This document shows, one piece after another, positions 5,800 to 15,752 of a stretch of 37,807 nt of DNA. Location: NCBI GenBank assembly GCA_937906475.1, contig CALCZA010000142.1, positions 1 to 37,807 on the forward strand, in the 5' to 3' direction. A program made the translations under genes and the position numbers. Positions within the stretch are counted from its first letter, which is position 1. Each line of letters begins with the position of its first letter. The notes below the pieces were generated by a model. That model was not told where the DNA came from. It saw only the letters and a list, made by a program, of their open reading frames with translations, and made no database searches. This DNA is from an uncultured bacterium. Its GTDB lineage: Bacteria; Planctomycetota; UBA1135; UBA2386.

Positions 5800-7998
5800 A
5801 TGGATCGATTCGAGGACGCCAAGCTGCGAATCAAAGAAGGCAATGATCTCGTTGCCCTGATTGAGCAGTATCAGCCGTTGCGCCCTCGTGGCCGCACGTT
5901 GGTGTCGTTGTGTCCGTTCCACGCCGAGAACTCGCCGTCGTTCACGGTCTTCAAGGAGACCCAGCACTTCCACTGCTTTGGTTGCGGCAAAACTGGCGAC
6001 GTGTTCACGTGGCTTATGGAACGCGACGGCTTGAGCTTCCGCGAAGCGATGGAAACGTTGGCGGAGCGCGCCGGTGTTTCGATGGAAGGGGTGTTCAGCA
6101 AGGGGCCTGGTCGCGATCAGCAGATTAAGGCTCGCACGGCCTACGAAGCTTTGGCGGCCGTCGCAGACTTTTTTCACCGGTCGCTGCTGACTTCGGAGGG
6201 TGAGGCCGCACGCGCCTATCTGGAAGATCGCAGACTCGATGAGGCCATCGTGCCGTGGACGCTTGGGTATCACCCATACGGCGGCGGTAGTTTGCAGGCG
6301 TTCGCGCGTGAGCAGAAACTGCCGATCGAGATCCTCGAAGAGGCCGGGTTGGTTAAGAACGGTCGCGAGATCTACGCCGGTCGATTGATGTTCCCGATTG
6401 TCGATGAACGCGGTCGCACGGTGGGCTTCGGTGGTCGCCTGGTTCCGGGCGGTCTCGGCAACGAGCAGCGTGGCGACTACAAGCCGCCAAAATACCTCAA
6501 CTCACCGGAATCGCCGTTCTTCAGCAAACGCCGCGTGCTCTATGGCTTGCGCGCCGCAAAGCAGGCTGGCGAACGTCGGTTGATTGTGATGGAGGGCTAC
6601 ACCGATGTGATTGCCTGCCATCTAGCTGGCTTCCAAGGTGCCGTCGCATCACTGGGCACAGCCTTTACCGCCGAGCATGCACGCACCGTCGAGCGTTACG
6701 CCGATCAAGGCGTCGTGTTGATGTTTGATGGCGACCGCGCCGGCAAGCAGGCCTGCGAACGTGCCCACCGCGAGTTGATCAACAGCCGTCTCTCTGTCCG
6801 CATCGCGATGGTGACTGACGGCAGCGAAGATGCCAAGGATCCGGCCGACGTCGTGTTGGCGCGGCCAGGCGAAGACGAAGAGGTCGTTGGCGAACGTCGC
6901 GGCCGCTTTGCCGATACGGTTGATGGCGCCCCGGATGCGATGAGTGTCTGGTTCCGGTTGTTGCGGCAGCGCTTTGACTTCCGTCAGGCTGTCGGTGTCG
7001 AACAGGCCGCACGCGAATGCGCGCGGTTGCTCGAGCAGGTCGAAGTGCCGGTTCGTCGTTCGGCGTTGCTCGGTGAGATGGCGCGGCATCTGGATGTGCC
7101 GAAGAAGGATCTCGAGCAATTGATGCGTGACGCGCCACGCCCTCGTCGTGCGAAATCCGAGTCGGGTGGAGAACCGCATTTCGACGAGAACGAGATCGTC
7201 TTGCCTGACCTCCCGGCGGACGCTAAACCGACGCTGCTGCAGCGCACCGAAGCTGAGATGCTCGCGTGTATCCTGAAGCAACCGGACCTGCTCGTCTCGC
7301 TCGACTTCGACGAGGTGCCGTTGCAGGTTGCCGAGATCAAGCAGTTGTTCGACTGGTCAGCCGAAGGGCTTGCTATCGGTCGCGATGCCGGTCCAGACCT
7401 GTTCCGCTACCTGTTCACACGATCCTCCGATCGCCCAGGTTTGCAGTCGATGTTGGCACTCGCGCACGATCGTGCCGAGCGCATGGAAGAACCCGGCGAG
7501 GTCTTGTCGGGAATCGTCACTGGCCGCCAGCGTGTGGTTGGTGGTTCGCAGCGTCGGACCTTGCGCGAGAAGTGGTTGCAGGCGATTAAGTCGGGCGACA
7601 CCGATACCGCCGCCGAACTTCAGAAGTTGATGCTTGATAGCAAGCGCCGTGAGCGACCACGTCGGGGCCTACTAGGTGCGGATGCGGCGGCTTCGGGTGT
7701 ACCTGCAAAGCGTCCACCGCCGACATTTGGCCTTGCTGCCAAAGCAGTCGCTGCAGCCGCGGCTGAAGCAAAAGAAGCTGGCGCAAAGCCCGCGCCCGCA
7801 CCTGCGGTACCAGCCCAACCAGAGGCTCCTGCTGAGCCCATACCGTCACCACAAGCTGAGCAAGCAGCACCGCCAGAGCGGGCCGCCGAGGCAGCGCAAC
7901 CATCACAACCTGATCAGCCGGCAGCGCCTGAGCAGCCGGAATACATCGAGCACACCGTATTGCCGGATGTGCCATTTGAAGCGGAGGGCGGAGCCTGA
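5800..7998 (+). CDS. dnaG: DNA primase DnaG with extended Ala/Pro-rich C-terminal tail
   Basis: 732 residues. The primase makes RNA primers at the replication fork. The N-terminal CHC2 zinc finger shows C38-x2-H41 and C59-x2-C62. The RNA polymerase core includes the typical 'GRLMFPI.DERGR.VGFGGR' block. The TOPRIM domain shows the MEGYTDVIA glutamate motif and the LMFDGDRAGKQA acidic motif. A helical C-terminal region (about 470-625) fits the helicase-binding part. A low-complexity tail of about 100 residues rich in Ala, Pro and Gln follows, ending in an acidic DVPFEAEGG segment; this is longer than in usual DnaG proteins. I chose the ATG at 5800 because GGAGAG (5784-5789) precedes it and it begins directly before the zinc-finger region. 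rpoD follows, as in the classical macromolecular-synthesis operon. Confidence 0.95.
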   Translation: MDRFEDAKLRIKEGNDLVALIEQYQPLRPRGRTLVSLCPFHAENSPSFTVFKETQHFHCFGCGKTGDVFTWLMERDGLSFREAMETLAERAGVSMEGVFSKGPGRDQQIKARTAYEALAAVADFFHRSLLTSEGEAARAYLEDRRLDEAIVPWTLGYHPYGGGSLQAFAREQKLPIEILEEAGLVKNGREIYAGRLMFPIVDERGRTVGFGGRLVPGGLGNEQRGDYKPPKYLNSPESPFFSKRRVLYGLRAAKQAGERRLIVMEGYTDVIACHLAGFQGAVASLGTAFTAEHARTVERYADQGVVLMFDGDRAGKQACERAHRELINSRLSVRIAMVTDGSEDAKDPADVVLARPGEDEEVVGERRGRFADTVDGAPDAMSVWFRLLRQRFDFRQAVGVEQAARECARLLEQVEVPVRRSALLGEMARHLDVPKKDLEQLMRDAPRPRRAKSESGGEPHFDENEIVLPDLPADAKPTLLQRTEAEMLACILKQPDLLVSLDFDEVPLQVAEIKQLFDWSAEGLAIGRDAGPDLFRYLFTRSSDRPGLQSMLALAHDRAERMEEPGEVLSGIVTGRQRVVGGSQRRTLREKWLQAIKSGDTDTAAELQKLMLDSKRRERPRRGLLGADAAASGVPAKRPPPTFGLAAKAVAAAAAEAKEAGAKPAPAPAVPAQPEAPAEPIPSPQAEQAAPPERAAEAAQPSQPDQPAAPEQPEYIEHTVLPDVPFEAEGGA

Positions 7999-8114
7999 AT
8001 TGGCGACGCACTTGAGCTTCCACGCGACTTACCTAATCCAAATTTTTCAGCCCTCAGAAACTGTGTAGGCGCAAGCCGTCGGAGTTTCGCCGCGACCCAA
8101 TACGAGTTATCAGA

Positions 8115-9824
<1,710 letters not shown>

Positions 9825-9877
9825 CGCGTTAGAATGCCCTGTGATAACGCGTGGATCGGCGCGAAATTCGTCGCTTG

Positions 9878-9901
9878 GAAACCGCTTCGTGAGCGGTTTC
9901 T
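9878..9901 (+). terminator. Rho-independent terminator after rpoD
   Basis: A perfect 9-bp stem, GAAACCGCT (9878-9886) with AGCGGTTTC (9892-9900), closes a 5-base TCGTG loop. The T-rich side of the stem ends the element. It lies 54 bases after the rpoD stop and fits termination of the dnaG-rpoD transcript. Confidence 0.65.
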
Positions 9902-9989
9902 GAGTCGCTGGTGAGCTGCAACCAGTCGTTTGGGCCGTCTGGGCCACTATTTCCGCCGCGTCCTAATGGCAACTTGGGCCGCGTGAAAC

Positions 9990-10017
9990 TTGAGCGGGCA
10001 GAAGGGGTCGCTAGACT
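9990..10017 (+). promoter_or_regulatory. Possible sigma-70 promoter for the zinc-ribbon gene
   Basis: TTGAGC (9990-9995) and TAGACT (10012-10017) are 16 bases apart, the same spacing as the promoter at 5179. The element follows the rpoD terminator and would start transcription near 10024, about 36 bases before the GTG at 10060. The rest of 9825-10059 holds no gene I can support. Confidence 0.35.
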
Positions 10018-10059
10018 GTTTGCCCCCGATCGCAGTGATCAGGCCCCCAGCAAAACTCC

Positions 10060-10764
10060 GTGCATCCACACGTTCAGAAACTCCTTGGCCTCCAAAAGGT
10101 CGATTTGGAAATCACGTCCCTCACCAAGGACATCGACCTGTTGCCCGATGAAGAAGCCAAGCGTAAGCGTCGCTTGGACCAACTGGAGCGTGCCGCCAAC
10201 GAGTCCGGCGCTGCACTGCAAAAGGCTGAGGTGACGTCTCGTGAACTCGATTCGTTGGCTCGCGACGCGGATGCCCAGATCAACAAGCTCAATGAGCGGT
10301 TGAACATCGTTCGCAACAACGCGGAATACCAGGCGACGTTGTTTGAGATCGAGTCGGTTCGTAAGGATCGGGACACGACCCAGGACGACGGCTTAAAGAT
10401 CCTTGAGGCGCTCGATGGCTTAAAGGCCACAGCCATCACGACCAAGGAAGCGTTCGATGCCGATCGCATGGTCTACGAAGGATTCTTGCAGGAGGCGGAG
10501 AAGATGCGCGGCGAACGAGCCGGCGACATCGCTGCCTCCCGCCAAAAACGCGATGCCGCCTCCGATGGCGTCCCGCCCGACCTGCTGCGCGAATACGACG
10601 GTCTCTACAAGACACGCGAGAACATCGCTGTTGCTCCTGTGTTGAACAGCTACTGCCAGGGTTGCTACAACAAGATCACGCCGAACGATTCTGCCAGAGT
10701 GACGGGATCTCAGACCATCGTGCGTTGCGGTTCGTGTCAGCGCATTCTCTTTCACGGCGCGTAG
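10060..10764 (+). CDS. Coiled-coil protein with C-terminal C4 zinc ribbon (CT398-like)
   Basis: 234 residues from a GTG start. About residues 1-170 form long amphipathic helices rich in Lys, Glu, Leu and Asp, consistent with a coiled-coil hairpin. The C-terminus holds two CxxC pairs, CQGC and CGSC, about 25 residues apart, forming a C4 zinc ribbon (zf-RING_7 type). This two-part arrangement is typical of the conserved CT398-like family, whose members have been linked to nucleic-acid or secretion-related roles; the exact function is not established. It sits between rpoD and selB. A CAAGTCA/TGACTTG inverted repeat follows its stop. Confidence 0.8.
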   Translation: MHPHVQKLLGLQKVDLEITSLTKDIDLLPDEEAKRKRRLDQLERAANESGAALQKAEVTSRELDSLARDADAQINKLNERLNIVRNNAEYQATLFEIESVRKDRDTTQDDGLKILEALDGLKATAITTKEAFDADRMVYEGFLQEAEKMRGERAGDIAASRQKRDAASDGVPPDLLREYDGLYKTRENIAVAPVLNSYCQGCYNKITPNDSARVTGSQTIVRCGSCQRILFHGA

Positions 10765-10800
10765 CAAGTCATAGACGCAGTTGTCAGTGGGTGTGACTTG
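10765..10800 (+). other. Inverted repeat between the zinc-ribbon gene and selB
   Basis: CAAGTCA (10765-10771) is repeated in inverse as TGACTTG (10794-10800) around 22 bases, immediately after the upstream stop codon. selB starts 41 bases later. It may be a weak terminator or a regulatory stem in the selB leader; there is no long T tract. Confidence 0.35.
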
Positions 10801-10841
10801 TTCAGAGATTCCGCCCCGACTTTCTGCACCGAGTTTGAGCC

Positions 10842-12785
10842 ATGGCGCGCCAAATCCATCCTGTTGTCGTCGGCACCGCCGGCCACATTGACCACGGTAA
10901 GAGCAGCCTTGTCACGGCGCTCACCGGTACCGACCCGGACCGTCTCAAGGAAGAAAAGGATCGCGGTCTGACGATCGATCTGGGCTTCGCCCGGATCAAG
11001 ATTGCTGATGGTCGCTTGATTGGCATGGTGGACGTGCCCGGTCACGAACGCTTCGTGCGCAACATGGTCGCCGGTTCGACCGGTCTCGACCTCGCTCTGT
11101 TGATTGTCGCCGCCGACGACGGCGTTATGCCACAGACGATTGAGCACGTCGACATCCTCAACCTGCTGCAGGTGCGCGGTGGTCTGATCGTGATGACCAA
11201 GATTGACATGGTCGACGAGTTGCTCGTCGAGGTTGCGCAAGAGGAGGCCCTCGAATTGGTTAAGGGAACGGTGCTTGAGGGTGCCGAGGTTTGCCGCGTC
11301 AGTTCGATCACCGGCGAAGGCATCCCGGAACTGCGCGAGAAGCTGGAAGCGTTAGCTATGTCGGTTGAGCCCCGCACCAGCCACGGCCCGTTCCGCATGC
11401 CGATCCAGCGAGTTTTCTCGTTGCCGGGCATCGGCACCGTGGTCACCGGCATTCCGCTGACGGGAACCGTTCGTCCCGGCACGGAACTCGAGGTGCTGCC
11501 GCTCGGTAACCGCATCAAAGTGCGCGGCATCCACGCCTATGGTGGCAAAGTAGATGAGGCCGTCGCTGGTCATAGCACCGCGTTGTCGGTGCCGGACGCC
11601 AAAGAATCTGGCGTGCACCGCGGCATGGTCTGCGCGGAACCCGGCGTCTTTAGCAGCGGTGATGCGGTTGACGTCGACTTGACGTTGACCAAGCGTTCGC
11701 CAAAGTTGAGCCACCGCGTGCCAATCCGATTCCACACCGGTACCGTCGAGATTCGCGGCCAACTGCTACTACTCGATCGCAACGAGGCTTGCCCGAGTGA
11801 TAGTCTGGTCGCGCGGCTCGAGCTTGACGAGAACGTTGCCTGCCACCCAACCGACCGCTTCCTGCTGCGCCTGCAGAACCCAGCCATCACCATTGGTGGT
11901 GGGCGCATATTACGTTTAGAGGATTCGGGCCGCTACCGCCGCAAGGACCTTGGCGCCGAGCTGCAGGGCATCGTCGATGCCGGCGACAAGCCCGAAGCTC
12001 GCGTGCTGCATGAGTTGGAACAGGCTGGCTCGAGCGGTTGCGCGATTGATGATTTGTCACGCGCGTTGTCCCTGGGCGATGGCAAGGTTCTCGAGATGGT
12101 CGAGGCACTGCCAGAAGTTGAAGTCCATGAGAAGGCCATGCGCGTGTTCTTGCGTGAGCAGGTCGCCGTTGGCGAGCGCGAACTGCTTGAGTCGGTTGAT
12201 CGCATGCTTGCACGGCGGCCGGCCGCCGCGTCGATCAAGCGTGCCTCGATCCGCACGACGCGGTCGTTGCCACAACAGCTCGTCGAGTTTGTCTTCGAGA
12301 AGATGCAGTCGTCTGGCCGGGTGCGCGCTGGCCGGCAGGGGCAGATCCTGTTTCTCGACCGTCTCAAGCCGCTGCCGTCGGCGGATCAGGCACGTTTCGA
12401 CAAGATCCTCTCGGAATGCGAATCGCGTGGGTTTCGCCCGCCCCGCCTCGAAGAACTGTCAGCCGCAGCCGGTCTGAGTGGCGATGCGTTGCTGTCCTTG
12501 CTCGATCGCGCCCAAGACGAAGGTCTGATCGACAAGGTCGCCGAGCACTACTACGGAGCCTCGATCGTGCGTGGCATGCTGCATGCCGTGCGCGACAACT
12601 GCCTTGCCAACGACGAAGTACTCGACATCCCTAAGCTTCGTGACGGCCTCGACACCAGTCGCAAGTTCTTGATCCCGTTGCTTGAATACGTTGATTCGCT
12701 CGGTCTGACCGTGCTTCGGGGCGGTGTGCGCCGGCTGTTGCCTTCTTCGGCAGTCAGCCGCGAGCTCGGCGCCGAAGGTCAGTAA
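10842..12785 (+). CDS. selB: Selenocysteine-specific elongation factor SelB
   Basis: 647 residues, full length for SelB. The GTPase domain shows G1 GHIDHGKS (14-21), the SelB-characteristic switch region [11 protein letters not shown]3 DVPGH (64-68) and G4 TKID (119-122). EF-Tu-like beta-barrel domains follow ([20 protein letters not shown]), then a C-terminal region of about 250 residues with winged-helix segments that in the family bind the SECIS RNA. The length and the C-terminal domain separate it from EF-Tu and eIF2-gamma. It delivers Sec-tRNA to UGA codons. No selA, selD, tRNA-Sec or recognisable selenoprotein gene is present in this window. The following intergenic stretch (12786-12913) holds a short AATTAC/GTAATT hairpin at the stop and a perfect 10-bp palindrome, GGTCCGGACC (12835-12844). 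Confidence 0.92.
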   Translation: MARQIHPVVVGTAGHIDHGKSSLVTALTGTDPDRLKEEKDRGLTIDLGFARIKIADGRLIGMVDVPGHERFVRNMVAGSTGLDLALLIVAADDGVMPQTIEHVDILNLLQVRGGLIVMTKIDMVDELLVEVAQEEALELVKGTVLEGAEVCRVSSITGEGIPELREKLEALAMSVEPRTSHGPFRMPIQRVFSLPGIGTVVTGIPLTGTVRPGTELEVLPLGNRIKVRGIHAYGGKVDEAVAGHSTALSVPDAKESGVHRGMVCAEPGVFSSGDAVDVDLTLTKRSPKLSHRVPIRFHTGTVEIRGQLLLLDRNEACPSDSLVARLELDENVACHPTDRFLLRLQNPAITIGGGRILRLEDSGRYRRKDLGAELQGIVDAGDKPEARVLHELEQAGSSGCAIDDLSRALSLGDGKVLEMVEALPEVEVHEKAMRVFLREQVAVGERELLESVDRMLARRPAAASIKRASIRTTRSLPQQLVEFVFEKMQSSGRVRAGRQGQILFLDRLKPLPSADQARFDKILSECESRGFRPPRLEELSAAAGLSGDALLSLLDRAQDEGLIDKVAEHYYGASIVRGMLHAVRDNCLANDEVLDIPKLRDGLDTSRKFLIPLLEYVDSLGLTVLRGGVRRLLPSSAVSRELGAEGQ

Positions 12786-12913
12786 TTACCCCGTAATTGG
12801 CGGCGTAGCGAGAGTGGCAATCGCCAGCCTGGCTGGTCCGGACCTCAGTCCGAGTGCCCCCGCGGTCGATAAACAGAAGTCCCACGGACCGAATTAATCA
12901 GCCCGGAGCAGCC

Positions 12914-15154
12914 ATGACTGGTGATAGCCATAGCAACTACGATACGGACTTCCTTGACGAGGATTTCGTCATCGATGATCTCGTTAGTGCGAACGACGAC
13001 CTAGAAGACCTCTTTGATGAGCCTGCTCATCCGGAGGATGATTCTGCGCTCGAAGATACCAAGAGTGTCGAGCCTCCTGCGCCAGATCTTGATGAGGACG
13101 ACCTGCTGTTCGCGGATCACACCGAGGGCACTGAGGCATCGGAGGAGTTCAAGACGCCGGTCTTTGTCGAAGCTGGCGGCAATGATTTGGATGGTGACAA
13201 CCTCGATCTGGATATCGATTGCTCCTCAGGCGCGACCATCGAACTTGAAGCAGAGGCTGCCGATCCGCAACTCAACGAAGCCAAGGAGTGCTTTGCTGAC
13301 GAACTCGGCTCGCTGCTGAACGAGGAAGAGTTTGCGCTTGATAGCGAAGAGGGCCTCGACTTGGCCAGCCTTGCCGGTGAAGTGAGCGACTGCATCAATG
13401 ACATTGCGCAATTGGGTCCGTTTGTTCTGGATGATGGCGATGGCTTGTGTGCGGATGAGTTTGCCGAAGCACCGGAGCAAGCACCGGATGAAGTTGCGGC
13501 TACTGAGCGGGGTCCGACCTACGAAGACCTCATTCGACAACAAAAAGCTGTTGGCACCGAAGGCGGATTCCAAGAGGTCGAACTGGGTCGCGTCGATGAG
13601 TCCGAGGCTGATTTCACGTATGCGAGCGACGATGATTGCGACAGCTTCGATCTCGAACTAGATGTAACCGACGACGAGGGTGTGCCCCCCGTGCAAGACC
13701 TTGAAGACGACAGCCTAGAGGCAATACCGTTGCGCAGCGCGGCCGCCTTTGCCGACGGTTCGGAACATGGCGAGGCCGGTTGGGAGCCGCTGCCTGCGAC
13801 TTCGATGGATGAACTTTCCGAGGTCGATGAAGTGCAGCGCACCGACGACGACACCGACGAAGAAGAGGAATACGACGTCTCAGGCTACGAAGAAGACGAG
13901 CCAGAATTGGCTGGCGAGGAGGGCTTTGAAGACGACGAGAGCTACGACAGCGTTGCTGGCGGGCAGGATCTCGACGACGTCGACGGCCACGATATCTACG
14001 CCGAAGAAGGCAACGACAAGCGCGGTGTGGTTCTCGGTGGTCCGGGCAGTGGTCGCAGCACGGCCAGCCTGTTGCTGTCGGTTGCGGCATCGCTACTCGT
14101 GCTCTTCGGAGCCACGTTTATCGTCCTGCGTCCCGGGTTGTTTGGCCTGAGTGTCGAACCCGAGCGGGTCGCCAAGATTGACATCGCGCGGCCGAAGGTT
14201 GAGGTTGCCATCGTTGAGCCTGCCAAGGTCGCACTGCCAAACGAGATTAACTCTGAGCCTAACCTGGCGAAGACGTCGAATCGGACCACAGCTGACCCAG
14301 CAACGGCGACCCCAGTGGTTGAGAGTCCCGAAACTGGCCAGTCCGAGCCGTCGAGCACGACTGGCAAGACGCGACCGGAGACGCTCACAGAGGTGCCTGG
14401 CAATCCTGGCGCCACGTCGGTCGATGTCCTTGCGACGCCGGCCGAGGAAGTCATTGCATCGAGTGGTAACGATGTCACGCCCGTGACGACCACTGGCAGC
14501 AACACGCCGAATATGGTGCAGGCTCCCAAGGGAGTTGGCAGTGCTAACAACTGGCCGGTCCCGCAAGCAACCAAGAACACGGTAGCCATCACCACGCAGC
14601 AGGGCTTAGCCCGTTTCGGGGAAGACCTGATGGTCGGTGGCGTGACAACCGGCACCGCCGACGCCAAGGCCATGGACGGCGTCATGCCCGGCAGTCGCGC
14701 TTTCGCGCAATTGCACAACGGCAACTACTTTATCGGCAGAGTCAAGCAGGTCGCGGATGAGCACATCACGCTGCGCGTCGAGACTGGTGAAGTGACACTG
14801 GCGACTGCTCACATTGCGCAACTGACGCGCCTTGGCACGACGGACTACGACGAGTTGCAAAAAGCGACCAAGGGCTTCGTGCGCTTGACGAACAACAACC
14901 GCTTGGTTGGAGGCATCCTCAGTCGCATCGCTGACGATCACATTGTGCTCGAGTTCCGCAGCAACCGAGTGATGCTGCCAAAGTCGGCCATCGGTGAAAT
15001 CGTTTCGGGCAAGGACGCTGACGGTGACGTTCTCCTTGGCACGACCAGCGAAGAAGAGAATTGGATCCACACCTTGGTTGAGCGCGAACTCGGAGCAGGA
15101 CAAGGATCCCGGGCCAAGCCTGCCGCGCCAGTTGGCAGCAGACCGCCACGATAG
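12914..15154 (+). CDS. Large acidic single-pass membrane protein with duplicated C-terminal domain
   Basis: 746 residues of no named family that I recognise. Residues 1 to about 370 are extremely rich in Asp and Glu with few basic residues and are probably disordered. One transmembrane helix lies at about 384-408 (LLLSVAASLLVLFGATFIVL). A Thr/Pro/Val-rich linker runs to about 560. The C-terminus holds two related beta-rich units at about 596-638 (FAQLHNGNYFIGRVKQVAD) and 654-698 (FVRLTNNNRLVGGILSRIAD). Each has the pattern 'F..L.N.N...G.....AD.HI.L.......L....I..I', which suggests an Sm/SH3-like barrel duplication. I chose the ATG at 12914 because GGAG (12904-12907) precedes it; an in-frame start at 12854 is less likely. 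Basic residues just before the helix favour a cytoplasmic acidic half. Confidence 0.75.
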   Translation: MTGDSHSNYDTDFLDEDFVIDDLVSANDDLEDLFDEPAHPEDDSALEDTKSVEPPAPDLDEDDLLFADHTEGTEASEEFKTPVFVEAGGNDLDGDNLDLDIDCSSGATIELEAEAADPQLNEAKECFADELGSLLNEEEFALDSEEGLDLASLAGEVSDCINDIAQLGPFVLDDGDGLCADEFAEAPEQAPDEVAATERGPTYEDLIRQQKAVGTEGGFQEVELGRVDESEADFTYASDDDCDSFDLELDVTDDEGVPPVQDLEDDSLEAIPLRSAAAFADGSEHGEAGWEPLPATSMDELSEVDEVQRTDDDTDEEEEYDVSGYEEDEPELAGEEGFEDDESYDSVAGGQDLDDVDGHDIYAEEGNDKRGVVLGGPGSGRSTASLLLSVAASLLVLFGATFIVLRPGLFGLSVEPERVAKIDIARPKVEVAIVEPAKVALPNEINSEPNLAKTSNRTTADPATATPVVESPETGQSEPSSTTGKTRPETLTEVPGNPGATSVDVLATPAEEVIASSGNDVTPVTTTGSNTPNMVQAPKGVGSANNWPVPQATKNTVAITTQQGLARFGEDLMVGGVTTGTADAKAMDGVMPGSRAFAQLHNGNYFIGRVKQVADEHITLRVETGEVTLATAHIAQLTRLGTTDYDELQKATKGFVRLTNNNRLVGGILSRIADDHIVLEFRSNRVMLPKSAIGEIVSGKDADGDVLLGTTSEEENWIHTLVERELGAGQGSRAKPAAPVGSRPPR

Positions 15155-15203
15155 ACGGGTCGGTAGGCGCGATGTTGCTAGCACGCTGGTAGAATCCAGT
15201 GCT

Positions 15204-15719
15204 GTGGACACCTGTCCTGAATGCGGCAATCATGACATGCGACCGGTCAAGCTCGATAGCGGGACCGTGATCGAATGCGCTCTGTGCGGCGAGCAGTTTG
15301 GCGAGCGCCGCGTGGTCACCAGTTCGAGTCTCTCGAATGAGGCGGAAAAACGCCGCATTGAGCCAATGATCTGGCCGCTCGCCCGCACTCTAGAGCGCCT
15401 GCCCGGCATGGACTTGGGCGCAACGAGCGCCGGCAGCGGCGAGGCCCTGCCATATGTGGACTTGGTCGTGGTGGGTCAGGAGGCTCTGCTGCAGATCGAG
15501 AATCTGGCCAAGTCGATGCGTCTCGCTGACGGCTGCCTGCGGTGTCGCTGGCGCATCGAGGCGCGGTTTGATCACACCCTAGTGTTCTTGATCACGCCCA
15601 ACATGAAAGGCAGCACGTTGCGAGATGCGCGGATCGACATCGAAGTGCTGGCTCAGCGAATCGAACGGGACATGCGTCTGACGTGGTGGCGGCATGCCAA
15701 TGCACTGGATAACGGATAG
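15204..15719 (+). CDS. Small N-terminal zinc-ribbon protein
   Basis: 171 residues from the GTG at 15204 (MDTCPECGNHDMRPVKLDSG). The N-terminus carries two CxxC pairs, CPEC and CALC, spaced as in a rubredoxin-like or TFIIS-type zinc ribbon. A later CLRC pair sits around residue 110. The rest is an alpha/beta region ending in an Arg/Trp-rich helix (IERDMRLTWWRHANALD). I do not recognise the family. The frame is open upstream inside the preceding gene, but that extension is a shadow. A TAGAAT hexamer (15190-15195) ends 8 bases before the GTG, so the transcript could be nearly leaderless. It lies 49 bases after the acidic membrane protein gene and 33 before the HEAT/VWA gene. Confidence 0.65.
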   Translation: MDTCPECGNHDMRPVKLDSGTVIECALCGEQFGERRVVTSSSLSNEAEKRRIEPMIWPLARTLERLPGMDLGATSAGSGEALPYVDLVVVGQEALLQIENLAKSMRLADGCLRCRWRIEARFDHTLVFLITPNMKGSTLRDARIDIEVLAQRIERDMRLTWWRHANALDNG

Positions 15720-15752
15720 TCTGGACGGAGCCCGACCCCACTGCTCTCACTG

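Noticed and set aside
6649..7281. Minus-strand open frame (210 codons) inside dnaG
   Set aside because: It lies entirely opposite the conserved primase core and has no recognisable motif.
12786..12913. Possible tRNA-Sec or SECIS next to selB
   Set aside because: The gap has only short palindromes; no long acceptor stem, anticodon TCA arm or CCA end could be assembled.
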